NCBI RefSeq assembly: GCF_008364685.1
Contig: NZ_VTTL01000001.1
Span: forward strand, 434,001-498,000
DNA from: Xanthobacter oligotrophicus
GTDB taxonomy: Bacteria; Pseudomonadota; Alphaproteobacteria; Rhizobiales; Xanthobacteraceae
DNA length: 64,000 nucleotides
Direction: 5' to 3'
This document shows, piece after piece, positions 56,461-64,000 of the stretch; within the stretch, counting starts at the first letter, position 1, and every line of letters begins with the position of its first letter. The position numbers and the translations under genes were made by a program. The notes beneath the pieces were generated by a model. The model searched no databases. It was not told the DNA's origin and saw only the letters and a program-made list of their open reading frames with translations.

Positions 56461-56592
56461 CCAATTGCATACAAAAATGTGACTTATATTGAATATCAAA
56501 CACCTAGCCCAGTTCGCACACGAGCTCAAACCACGCGCAAACCTGCCGCAATGCACAATAATTACGCATGATTGCGCCAATTGCATGCAATC
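56461..56592 (-). promoter_or_regulatory. Paired TTGCAT(A/G)CAA palindromes upstream of the ABC-atzGEH operon
   Basis: CCAATTGCATACAA at 56461-56474 and CCAATTGCATGCAA at 56577-56590 share a 10-base block and one palindromic core (TTGCATGCAA perfect, TTGCATACAA with one mismatch), 116 bases apart. The first lies 52 bases upstream of the binding-protein start. The size and inverted symmetry fit the operators of GntR/FCD regulators, and such a regulator lies downstream of the operon. No binding data; inference. Confidence 0.45.
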
Positions 56593-56626
56593 TGATTGCC
56601 GACAGTTCCGCCCCGTCTCCCCGCCC

Positions 56627-57454
56627 TCAGGCGGCGGGGAGGTCCTCGGGGCGCGCGGCGCGCCAAGCCGCCATCAGTCGGCGGTATCGCAAGGTGGAAA
56701 CCGGCAGCAGCGCCAGGTAGATGATCGAGCACGCCGAGAGCACGATCCACGGATAGCTCGCCAGCAGCGCAAAAAAGATCGCCACCGCCACGAAAAGCGG
56801 CAGCACCATGTCCCGCCGCACCCGCCGCCCCAGCGTCTTGCCGGACCAGGCCGGCACGGTGGAGATCATGAGGAAGCCGATGGCCAGGCAATAGAGCAGC
56901 GCGATGGGCGCGCTCACCCCGCCGTGGGGCACGCCGATCAGCTCCAGGTAGATGGGCAGCAGCACTGTGATGGCCCCCGCCGGCGCCGGGATGCCGGTGA
57001 AGAAGTCGCCAGCGAACGGCGGCTTGTGGGGATCGTCCAGCATCACGTTGAAGCGGGCGAGGCGCAGCGCCGCGCAGATGGCATAGGCGAGCGCGGCGAT
57101 CCAGCCCACGGAGCCGGTCTCCTTGAGCCCCCAGAAATAGAGCATCAGTGCCGGCACGCAGCCGAAATTCACAAAGTCGGCGAGGCTGTCCAGCTCCGCG
57201 CCGAAGCGCGACGTGCCCTTCAGCGCCCGGGCGAGCCGGCCGTCGATGCCGTCGAGCAAAGCGGCGAAGACGATGGCGGCGAGCGCCAGCTCGATCCGCT
57301 CCTCGATGGCGAGGCGCACCGCCGTCAGCCCCGAGCACAAGGCGAGCAGCGTCACCAGATTGGGCAAAAGCACCCGCAGCGGCACCCGGCCGAGGCGGCC
57401 GAAGCGGGGACGCGGCCGGCCTTCCGGATCGAACGGGGGAAAAGGCGTTTCCAT
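56627..57454 (-). CDS. pssA: CDP-diacylglycerol--serine O-phosphatidyltransferase
   Basis: The 275-residue membrane enzyme carries the CDP-alcohol phosphotransferase motif DGRLARALKG...G...D...D (DGIDGRLARALKGTSRFG then ELDSLAD) near residues 70-90 and about eight helices. It makes phosphatidylserine from CDP-diacylglycerol and serine. The ATG at 57454 overlaps the psd stop by 4 bases (ATGA), showing one transcript with psd; the two act in sequence to make phosphatidylethanolamine. Confidence 0.93.
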   Translation of the reverse strand: METPFPPFDPEGRPRPRFGRLGRVPLRVLLPNLVTLLALCSGLTAVRLAIEERIELALAAIVFAALLDGIDGRLARALKGTSRFGAELDSLADFVNFGCVPALMLYFWGLKETGSVGWIAALAYAICAALRLARFNVMLDDPHKPPFAGDFFTGIPAPAGAITVLLPIYLELIGVPHGGVSAPIALLYCLAIGFLMISTVPAWSGKTLGRRVRRDMVLPLFVAVAIFFALLASYPWIVLSACSIIYLALLPVSTLRYRRLMAAWRAARPEDLPAA

Positions 57455-58155
57455 CAGCTCACCCGGTAGGCCGTCTCGCGCGGCTGCTGGGCGGAGAGAT
57501 CGCACAGAACCGTCTCGCCGGCCACCGACAGCTGGCCTTCCGACACCAGGACCCGCGTCCCCACCGGCAGGTAGACATCGACCCGCGAGCCGAAGCGGAT
57601 CAGGCCGAAGCGCTCGCCGACGCCGATCGATTCGCCCTCCCGCACGAAGGAGACGATGCGGCGGGCGATGAGGCCCGCGATCTGCACCACCCCCACGCGG
57701 CAGAGCGGCGTTGAGATCACGAGGCCGTTGCGCTCGTTGTCCTCGCTCGCCTTGTCGAGGTCGGCGTTGAGGAACAGGCCGGGCTTGTAGGCGAGGCGCT
57801 CGATGCGGCCGGTCACCGGGGCCCGGTTCACGTGCACGTTGAAGACGTTCATGAAGATGGAGACACGCAGCAGCGGCTCGTCGGAGAGGTCCAGCTCCAG
57901 CGGCGGCCGTGCGAGGCCCACCTGGGAGATACGCCCGTCTGCCGGCGCCACCACCAGCCCGTCGCGCACCGGCGTCACCCGCGGCGGATCGCGGAAGAAC
58001 AGGGCGGTCCAGATGGCGAGCCCCACCCCGATCATGCCGAGGAAGGTGGAGAAGACCATGAGCCCGAGCGCGATCACCACCGCGATGGCGATGAAGGGGT
58101 AGCCTTCCCGATGGATGGGAACCAGCGACTTGCGGATGGATGTGACGACGGACAA
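57454..58155 (-). CDS. psd: Phosphatidylserine decarboxylase proenzyme
   Basis: The short Psd type is seen: helices near residues 20-55, a catalytic core with [10 protein letters not shown] and [13 protein letters not shown], and the self-cleavage site [14 protein letters not shown], in which Gly-Ser is cut to yield the pyruvoyl group. It decarboxylates phosphatidylserine to phosphatidylethanolamine. No ATG fits: TTG at 58155 with GGAGG 5 bases upstream is preferred, GTG at 58158 is the alternative. It is directly upstream of pssA. Confidence 0.92.
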   Translation of the reverse strand: MSVVTSIRKSLVPIHREGYPFIAIAVVIALGLMVFSTFLGMIGVGLAIWTALFFRDPPRVTPVRDGLVVAPADGRISQVGLARPPLELDLSDEPLLRVSIFMNVFNVHVNRAPVTGRIERLAYKPGLFLNADLDKASEDNERNGLVISTPLCRVGVVQIAGLIARRIVSFVREGESIGVGERFGLIRFGSRVDVYLPVGTRVLVSEGQLSVAGETVLCDLSAQQPRETAYRVS

Positions 58156-58252
58156 CACGGCCTCCAGTGCGCCGCACCGGCGCCGAACCGGGCAAGAGGT
58201 AGTGAGGGCGCGGCCAGCCGTCAAATGCGGCCCGCCGCCTCCACCCTGCGAC

Positions 58253-59245
58253 CTACCCGCCGCGACCGGCCGCCCCGCTCGCCCGCCGGAAGGCGCCAGG
58301 GCTCTGCGCCGTCCATTTGCGGAAGGCGCGATGGAAGGCGCTGGGCTCGGAGAACCCCAGCTCCGCCGCGATCTCGCCCACCGGCTTTGCGCCCTCGCGC
58401 AGCAGCGCCTCGGCCAGCACCCGGCGCAGCTCGTCCTTGATGTCGCGATAGGTGCTTCCCTCGTCGGCGAGGCGTCGGCGCAGGGTGGAGGCGGGAAGCC
58501 GCAACTGCCGGGCGAGATCGTCGAAGCCGGGCCAGGCGGTGGCCGGCACGGCGCGCAGGCGGGTCTTCACCCGGGCGGCGAGGCCCTGATCGTGCCGGTA
58601 GCGCACCAGGATGTTGGCCGGCGCCCCGCGCAGGAAATCCTTCAGCGCCCGCGCGCCACGGGTCGCCGGCAGGGTGAGGAAGGCGGCATCGAAGGCGAGC
58701 CGGCTTTGCGGCTGGTCGAAGCGCACTGGCGCGCCGAAGAACAGGCGATAATCGGCGCCATGCTCCGGCGGGCCGCAGCGGAAATCCACCTGCCGCAGCG
58801 GGATGCGCCGGCCCACCAGCCAGCAGGTGATGCCGTGGACGATGATCCAATAGGTGCGATAGGCGAAGGCCGAGCGCGCGGCGCCGGTGTCCTTCAGCAC
58901 GATGGCGGCGAGCCCGTCGGCCACCTGAAGCTCGCCCTCCGGATCCTCCAGCACCACCTTCAGGAAGCGCAGCGCGCGGCGCAGCGCCTGCTCCAGCGTC
59001 GCGGCGCCCATCAGTGCGTGACACAACAGGGTGAAGCTGCCCGGCCGCATGGGCCGGCCGCCGAGGCCGAAGAATTCGTCGTCCAGCGCCTGCGACACGG
59101 CCAGCCACAGCGCACCATACTGCTCGGCGGAGACCGCGGCCCCGAACGGCATGGCAAGCCCCGCCTGCGCCAGCACCGGCGCGGGATCGATGCCGCGCCG
59201 AACGAGGCAGTCCAGCGCGTCGTCCACGAAGCCGGCGGAAATCAT
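58253..59245 (-). CDS. AraC family regulator with Arabinose_bd-type N-terminus, 330 aa
   Basis: The N-terminal part ([30 protein letters not shown]) follows the OruR/ArgR-like pattern of Arabinose_bd domains. The C-terminal AraC domain has [22 protein letters not shown] and [24 protein letters not shown], two helix-turn-helix motifs. It is divergent from the SDR gene, so it probably controls the fatty/branched acid operon there. The ATG at 59245 is used; a TTG at 59278 is less likely. Confidence 0.88.
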   Translation of the reverse strand: MISAGFVDDALDCLVRRGIDPAPVLAQAGLAMPFGAAVSAEQYGALWLAVSQALDDEFFGLGGRPMRPGSFTLLCHALMGAATLEQALRRALRFLKVVLEDPEGELQVADGLAAIVLKDTGAARSAFAYRTYWIIVHGITCWLVGRRIPLRQVDFRCGPPEHGADYRLFFGAPVRFDQPQSRLAFDAAFLTLPATRGARALKDFLRGAPANILVRYRHDQGLAARVKTRLRAVPATAWPGFDDLARQLRLPASTLRRRLADEGSTYRDIKDELRRVLAEALLREGAKPVGEIAAELGFSEPSAFHRAFRKWTAQSPGAFRRASGAAGRGG

Positions 59246-59407
59246 GCGCCGTTCCAGGGCGAGGCTCCTACATGGCAAAACCGCTCATCATTTTAGATCG
59301 ATTGCGCCATCGAATGCCACTTCGCCTTTCGCTAGATGAGACGACAACCGGCCTTGCGAACCGGAACGGCCGCAAGAGCCCATAGAAACCATCACGGGGA
59401 GGACCTC

Positions 59408-60175
59408 ATGAAGATCGACGGTCGCGTCTTTATCGTCACCGGCGCGGGCTCCGGCCTTGGCGCGGCGGTGTCGCGCATGCTGGTGGGCGAAGGCGCGCGG
59501 GTGGTGATCGTGGACATCAATGCCGAGGCCGGCAGCGCGGTCGCCGCCGAGCTGGGCGACAAGGCCCGGTTCCAGCGCGCGGACGTGACCAGCGAAGCGG
59601 ACGGCCTTGCCGCCGTGGCGCTTGCCCGCGAGGCCTTCGGCCATGTCCACGGCCTGGTGAATTGCGCCGGCGTCGCGCCCGGCGAGAAGGTGGTGGGCCG
59701 CGAGGGGCCGCACCGGCTCGACAGCTTCGCGCGGGCCGTGAGCATCAACCTCATCGGCACCTTCAACATGCTGCGCCTTGCCGCCGACGCCATCGTGAAG
59801 GAAGAGCCCGACGCCGAGGGCGAGCGCGGCGTCATCATCAACACCGCCTCCATCGCCGCCTTTGACGGCCAGATCGGCCAGGCCGCCTATGCCGCCTCCA
59901 AGGGCGGCGTCGCGGCGCTCACCCTGCCGGTGGCGCGGGAGCTGGCGCGCTTCGGCGTGCGCGTGGTCACCATCGCGCCCGGCATCTTCGAGACGCCCAT
60001 GATGGCCGGCCTGCCGCAGGACGTGCAGGATTCGCTGGGCAAGACCGTCCCCTTCCCGCCCCGGCTCGGCCGGCCGGCGGAATATGCCGCCCTCGTCAGG
60101 CACATCTGCGAGAACACCATGCTCAACGGCGAGGTCATCCGCCTCGACGGCGCCCTGCGCATGCCCCCGCGCTGA
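59408..60175 (+). CDS. HSD10-like 3-hydroxyacyl-CoA dehydrogenase (SDR family), 255 aa
   Basis: The ATG at 59408 follows GGGGAGGA. The Rossmann motif TGAGSGLG is at the N-terminus, and the catalytic set is Ser148 in [11 protein letters not shown], Tyr161 and Lys165 in YAASKGG. The [27 protein letters not shown] stretch closely resembles type II 3-hydroxyacyl-CoA dehydrogenases (HSD17B10), which oxidise 2-methyl-3-hydroxybutyryl-CoA and straight-chain 3-hydroxyacyl-CoAs with NAD. It is followed by a thiolase and an acyl-CoA dehydrogenase, which suits a beta-oxidation or isoleucine operon. Confidence 0.85.
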   Translation: MKIDGRVFIVTGAGSGLGAAVSRMLVGEGARVVIVDINAEAGSAVAAELGDKARFQRADVTSEADGLAAVALAREAFGHVHGLVNCAGVAPGEKVVGREGPHRLDSFARAVSINLIGTFNMLRLAADAIVKEEPDAEGERGVIINTASIAAFDGQIGQAAYAASKGGVAALTLPVARELARFGVRVVTIAPGIFETPMMAGLPQDVQDSLGKTVPFPPRLGRPAEYAALVRHICENTMLNGEVIRLDGALRMPPR

Positions 60176-60198
60176 CTTAGCCTCGGAAGGACGATCCC

Positions 60199-61395
60199 AT
60201 GACCACCCGCACGGAAGATCCCATCGTCATCGTCGGCGCCGCCCGCACCCCCATGGGCGGCTTCCAGGGCGACTTCAAGGATGTCGCCGCACCCGTCCTC
60301 GGCTCGACCGCCATCGCCGCGGCGCTGGCCCGCGCGGGTCTTGCGCCGGACGCGGTGGACGAGGTGGTGTTCGGCTGCGTGCTGCCCGCCGGCCTTGGCC
60401 AGGCACCCGCCCGCCAGGCCGCGCTGGGGGCCGGCCTGCCGCTCTCCACCGGCGCCACCACCGTCAACAAGATGTGCGGCTCCGGCATGAAGGCGGCCAT
60501 GTTCGCCCATGACCTGCTGCTGGCCGGCTCCGCCGAGGTGGCGGTGGCGGGCGGCATGGAGAGCATGAGCAACGCCCCCTATCTGCTCGACCGCGCCCGC
60601 GCCGGCTATCGCATGGGCCATGGCCGGGTGCTGGACCACATGTTCCTCGACGGGCTGGAGGACGCCTACGAGAAGGGCCGCCTCATGGGCACCTTCGCCG
60701 AGGATTGCGCCGAGGCCTACCAGTTCACCCGCGAGGCGCAAGACGCCTTCGCCATCTCCTCCCTGACCAAGGCGCAGAAGGCTATGGCGGACGGCGCGTT
60801 CGACGCCGAGATCACTCCGGTCACGGTGAAGGCCGGCAAGGCCGAGCGCGTGGTGGCCGCCGACGAGCAGCCGCCCAAGGCCAAGCTCGACAAGATCCCC
60901 ACCCTCAAGCCCGCCTTTCGCGAGGGCGGCACGGTGACGGCGGCCAACTCGTCCTCCATCTCGGACGGCGCGGCGGCCCTGGTGCTGATGCGGCGGTCAC
61001 AGGCGGAAGCGCACGGGCTCACCCCGCTCGCCACCATCGTCGGCCATGCCACCCACGCCCAGGCGCCGAACCTGTTCGCCACCGCTCCCGTCGGCGCGGT
61101 GGGCAAGCTGGCCGAGCGCACCGGCTGGGACCTGAAGGATGTGGACCTGTTCGAGATCAACGAGGCGTTCGCCGTGGTGCCCATGGCCGCCATCCACGAT
61201 CTCGGCCTGCCGGCGGACAAGGTGAACGTCCACGGCGGCGCCTGCGCGCTCGGCCATCCCATCGGCGCCTCCGGCGCGCGGGTAATGGTGACGCTGCTGG
61301 CCGCGCTGCAGAAATACGGCTTGAAGCGCGGCATCGCCTCCCTGTGCATCGGCGGCGGCGAGGCCACGGCGGTGGCCATCGAGCGGCTGTCGTAA
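60199..61395 (+). CDS. Acetyl-CoA C-acyltransferase (thiolase), 398 aa
   Basis: The catalytic residues are Cys93 in NKMCGSGMKA, His353 in CALGHPIG and Cys383 in LCIGGGEA, all in place. The family is thiolase II or broader beta-ketothiolase; AtoB and the 2-methylacetoacetyl-CoA type cannot be told apart by these motifs. It cleaves a 3-ketoacyl-CoA with CoA, giving acetyl-CoA (plus propionyl-CoA when the substrate is 2-methylated). The gap to the SDR gene is 23 bases with GGAAGGA before the ATG. Confidence 0.9.
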   Translation: MTTRTEDPIVIVGAARTPMGGFQGDFKDVAAPVLGSTAIAAALARAGLAPDAVDEVVFGCVLPAGLGQAPARQAALGAGLPLSTGATTVNKMCGSGMKAAMFAHDLLLAGSAEVAVAGGMESMSNAPYLLDRARAGYRMGHGRVLDHMFLDGLEDAYEKGRLMGTFAEDCAEAYQFTREAQDAFAISSLTKAQKAMADGAFDAEITPVTVKAGKAERVVAADEQPPKAKLDKIPTLKPAFREGGTVTAANSSSISDGAAALVLMRRSQAEAHGLTPLATIVGHATHAQAPNLFATAPVGAVGKLAERTGWDLKDVDLFEINEAFAVVPMAAIHDLGLPADKVNVHGGACALGHPIGASGARVMVTLLAALQKYGLKRGIASLCIGGGEATAVAIERLS

Positions 61396-61589
61396 GAGCC
61401 GGGAAAAGCCCTCTCCTGCTTGCGGGGGAGGCAGAGGCGCCGGGGCAGAATACCAGCGGCGGGAATGCGGAGAGGGCCTGCCCCCACCCTGTCCTCCCCC
61501 GCATGAAGGGGAGGGTTCTCGAGCTCTCTCCCTCAGGCGGGGAGAGGAAAACGCCATCACCAAAACAATAATCCGGAGGAAACACGCCC
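61396..61589. repeat. Inverted repeats between thiolase and acyl-CoA dehydrogenase genes
   Basis: CCTCTCCTGCTTGCGGGGGAGG (two opposed arms), CTCCCCCGCATGAAGGGGAG and CTCTCCCTCAGGCGGGGAGAG are three short palindromes in 160 bases. They resemble extragenic palindromes of Rhizobiales. The gap otherwise holds only the ribosome binding site GGAGGAA for the next gene. Confidence 0.6.
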
Positions 61590-62717
61590 ATGATCCTCAC
61601 CGAGACCCAGACCGAAATCCGTGACGCGGTGCGGGCCTTCGCCTCGGCCCGCCTTGCCCCCGGCGCCGCCGCCCGCGACCGAGAGCACCGTTTCCCCCGC
61701 GAAGAGCTGACCGAGATGGGCGCCCTCGGCTTCCTCGGCATGCTGGTGCCGGAAGCGCTCGGTGGCGTGGCGACCGATCTCGTCTCCTATGCCCTCGCCA
61801 TCGAGGAGATCGCAGCGGCGGACGGGGCGTGCTCCACCATCGTGGCGGTCCATTCCTCCGTGGGCTGCATGCCCATCGTGAAGTTCGGCAGCGAAGCGCA
61901 GAAGCAGCGCTTCCTGCCGAAGCTCGCCTCTGGCGAGTGGATCGGCGGCTTCGCCCTCACCGAGCCGCAGGCGGGCTCGGATGCCGCCAACCTGAAGACC
62001 CGCGCCCGGCGCGACGGCGACCACTACATCCTCTCCGGTGCCAAGCAGTTCATCACCTCGGGCAAGAACGGCAATCTCGTCATCGTGTTCGCGGTCACCG
62101 ATCCGGAGGCGGGCAAGAAGGGCATCTCGGCCTTCATCGTGCCCACCGACACCCCCGGCTACGAGGTGGTGCGGGTGGAGGAGAAGCTGGGCCAGCATTC
62201 CTCCGACACCTGCCAGCTCGCCTTCAACGACATGCGCCTTCCCGCCGACCTGCGCCTCGGCGCCGAGGGCGAGGGGCTGAAGATCGCCCTGTCGAACCTC
62301 GAAGGCGGGCGCATCGGCATCGCCTCCCAGTGCGTGGGCATGGCGCGCGCGGCGTTCGAGGCGGCGAAGGCCTATGCCGGGGAGCGGATCACCTTCGGCA
62401 AGCCCATCCGGGAGCATCAGGCGGTGGCCTTCCGCCTCGCCGACATGGCAACCCGCATCGCGGCAGCACGGCACATGGTGCTGCACGCGGCGGCGCTGCG
62501 CGAGGCCGGCCAGCCCTGCCTCACCGAGGCCTCCATGGCCAAGCTGTTCGCCTCCGAAATGGCCGAGCAGGTGTGCTCCGCCGCCATCCAGATCCATGGC
62601 GGCTACGGCTATCTCGCCGACTTCCCGGTGGAGCGCATCTATCGCGACGTGCGGGTGTGCCAGATCTATGAGGGCACCAGCGACGTGCAGCGCATCGTTA
62701 TCGCCCGGGGGCTGTGA
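61590..62717 (+). CDS. Acyl-CoA dehydrogenase (short/branched-chain type), 375 aa
   Basis: The protein has the family blocks [61 protein letters not shown] and the C-terminal catalytic region [22 protein letters not shown] followed by [16 protein letters not shown], where the Glu in YEGT is the base. The FAD-binding ITSG loop is present. It oxidises a saturated acyl-CoA to the enoyl-CoA; in the isoleucine route the substrate would be 2-methylbutyryl-CoA. Start ATG at 61590 with GGAGGAA. It ends 16 bases before the convergent amidase gene. Confidence 0.9.
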   Translation: MILTETQTEIRDAVRAFASARLAPGAAARDREHRFPREELTEMGALGFLGMLVPEALGGVATDLVSYALAIEEIAAADGACSTIVAVHSSVGCMPIVKFGSEAQKQRFLPKLASGEWIGGFALTEPQAGSDAANLKTRARRDGDHYILSGAKQFITSGKNGNLVIVFAVTDPEAGKKGISAFIVPTDTPGYEVVRVEEKLGQHSSDTCQLAFNDMRLPADLRLGAEGEGLKIALSNLEGGRIGIASQCVGMARAAFEAAKAYAGERITFGKPIREHQAVAFRLADMATRIAAARHMVLHAAALREAGQPCLTEASMAKLFASEMAEQVCSAAIQIHGGYGYLADFPVERIYRDVRVCQIYEGTSDVQRIVIARGL

Positions 62718-62733
62718 ACGGGCTCGCCTCAGC

Positions 62734-64000
62734 TCAGCGCGGCACGGCCGCCTTGTCGTCGTCGGCGGCGGCGTGCAGGCCCGCCGCCTTCTGGGCGAAG
62801 AACTGGTTGATGCCCACCACCACCGATTCGGCGATGCGTCCGCGGCCATCCGGCGAGGTGAGCAGCTTCAGGTCCTCCTTGCTGGACATGTAGCCGACCT
62901 CCACCAGCACCGAAGGCACATCGTGGGCGCGCAGCACCCGGAAGCCGGCGGATTTCAGCGGCGAGCGGTGAAAGCGCACCGTGTTCTTCATGGCGCCCAC
63001 CAGGGAGCGGGCGAGCAGGGCCGAGAAATTGCGCGTCTCGCGCTGGGCGAGGTCCACCAGGATGCCCGCTACCTCGTCGGTCTCGTCGGAGAGGTCCACG
63101 CCGGCGATGAGATCGGCCTTGTTCTCCTTTTCCGCCAGATGGGCGGCGTCCGCATCGCTCGCCGTATCGGACAGGGTGTAGACGCTGGCGCCCCGCGCCT
63201 GCCCCTCGCCGCGGGCGAGCGCATCGGCGTGGAACGACACGAACAGGTCAGCGCGATGGGCGCGGGCGATGCGCACCCGCTCGCCCAGCGGGACGAAGGT
63301 GTCGGTGGAGCGCGTCATCACCACCCGATAGGCGCCGGAGCGCTCCAGAAGCTCGCGCACGGCCAACGCGGTCTCCAGCACCACATTCTTCTCGGCGAAG
63401 GCCGAATAGCCCGACGTGCCCGAATCGATGCCGCCATGGCCGGGGTCGAGCACCACCACCGGCCGGGTGTCGCCGGCCTCCGGCGGCACGATGGGGGTCG
63501 CGGGCATTGCGGTGCGCTGGGCGGCGGAGCGCGCCGCCGTGCGGGCAAAGGTGTCGGGATCGGTCTTCACCAGGTCCACCACCAGGCGGGCGGGCTGGTC
63601 GTCCACCGGATCGAGCACGAAGGCCTTGTCGATGGCCACCGGCCCGGTCACCTCCAGCACCATGCGCGCCTTGCCCGGCGCAAATACCCCGAAGCGGTAG
63701 GCAGCAACCAGCCCCCTCTTCAGCTGGTTCGACTCAGGTCGGAGCGCGAAGGCCACCTCCGGCAGGTCGAGGATCACCCGGTAGGGATCGGCCAGGGTGA
63801 AGGCGTGGAATTCCACCGCCCGGTCGAGGTCGATCACGAGGCGCGTGCGCTGGGCATCGCCCGCAAGGCGGGCATCGCTGGCGGTGGCGGGACCGCCAGC
63901 GGCCGGCGGTGCCGCATTGGGCTGGGCCTGCGCCGGCGGATCAGCCTCCCCGGCGCGGGCCGACGGGGCGGCCAGGCATGACGCGAACGTGAGCACGCCC
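62734..64000 (-). CDS. amiC: N-acetylmuramoyl-L-alanine amidase (AMIN + Amidase_3), 5' end outside window
   Basis: The frame remains open to the window edge; the N-terminus is probably a signal peptide cut off by the boundary. An AMIN domain (RTRLVIDLDRAVEFHAFTLADPYRVILDLPEV) is followed by Amidase_3: zinc ligands in VVLDPGHGGIDSGT, the Glu of KNVVLETALAV and SFHADAL, plus VEVGYMSSKEDLKLL and the catalytic Glu nearby. It trims septal peptidoglycan in the periplasm so daughter cells separate. More than 400 residues are inside the window. Confidence 0.9.
   Translation of the reverse strand, partial: GVLTFASCLAAPSARAGEADPPAQAQPNAAPPAAGGPATASDARLAGDAQRTRLVIDLDRAVEFHAFTLADPYRVILDLPEVAFALRPESNQLKRGLVAAYRFGVFAPGKARMVLEVTGPVAIDKAFVLDPVDDQPARLVVDLVKTDPDTFARTAARSAAQRTAMPATPIVPPEAGDTRPVVVLDPGHGGIDSGTSGYSAFAEKNVVLETALAVRELLERSGAYRVVMTRSTDTFVPLGERVRIARAHRADLFVSFHADALARGEGQARGASVYTLSDTASDADAAHLAEKENKADLIAGVDLSDETDEVAGILVDLAQRETRNFSALLARSLVGAMKNTVRFHRSPLKSAGFRVLRAHDVPSVLVEVGYMSSKEDLKLLTSPDGRGRIAESVVVGINQFFAQKAAGLHAAADDDKAAVPR

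Overview
The window is about 64 kb of G+C-rich chromosomal DNA. No insertion sequence, phage gene, CRISPR array or rRNA was seen; one tRNA-Leu lies near the left edge. Several things point to an alphaproteobacterium of the order Hyphomicrobiales (Rhizobiales): a 14-gene nuoA-N complex I operon followed by birA and rnj, a cckA / FliO-like / dksA group, an aa3 cytochrome oxidase operon with a small CoxF-like gene and ctaG, ialB divergent from coxB, DUF1127, and several Rhizobiales-type palindromic repeats. A Xanthobacteraceae member (Xanthobacter, Azorhizobium or Ancylobacter-like) is my best guess; this is inference from gene order and protein style, not from a search.

Layout. 1-2.5 kb: 3' end of an ethanolamine-type APC permease, a small conserved hypothetical, a phasin-like protein, tRNA-Leu(UAA) and DoxX. 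2.5-6.1 kb: an ErpA/SufA-type Fe-S carrier, a PAS-GGDEF-EAL protein with a degenerate GGDEF site, and DUF1467. 6.2-24.1 kb, all on the minus strand and transcribed right to left: nuoABCDEFGHIJKLMN, birA, rnj, mce. 24.8-31.9 kb: a DUF3300 protein with a long collagen-like tail, CckA, a FliO-like protein and DksA. 32.1-34.5 kb: a MoxR AAA+ ATPase with a small unknown membrane protein, then a MipA/OmpV porin-like protein. 34.7-41.6 kb, minus strand: coxB-coxA-ctaB-coxF-ctaG-coxC-DUF983-surf1, with ialB divergent. 43-48.5 kb: a Kef-type antiporter, a DUF937 protein, a divergent DUF1127/LysR pair and a GntR/FCD regulator. 48.8-56.4 kb, minus strand: a peptide-type ABC transporter (binding protein, two permeases, fused double ATPase) followed by atzG-, atzE- and atzH-like genes. 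56.6-58.2 kb: psd-pssA for phosphatidylethanolamine synthesis. 58.3-62.7 kb: an AraC regulator divergent from an SDR / thiolase / acyl-CoA dehydrogenase operon resembling isoleucine catabolism. The right edge holds most of an N-acetylmuramoyl-L-alanine amidase.

How the genes work together. Complex I and the aa3 oxidase operon supply the two ends of an aerobic respiratory chain, with heme O synthesis and copper delivery encoded beside the oxidase. CckA and DksA are global regulators. The least ordinary part is the ABC-atzGEH operon: it combines dedicated uptake with amidase and decarboxylating-hydrolase homologues known from carboxybiuret / dicarboxyurea breakdown, but no cyanuric acid hydrolase or allophanate hydrolase is in the window, so the substrate is open. 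Paired TTGCAT(A/G)CAA palindromes upstream of its first gene are candidate operators. Long open frames antisense to real genes are common here because of the base composition and were left out.
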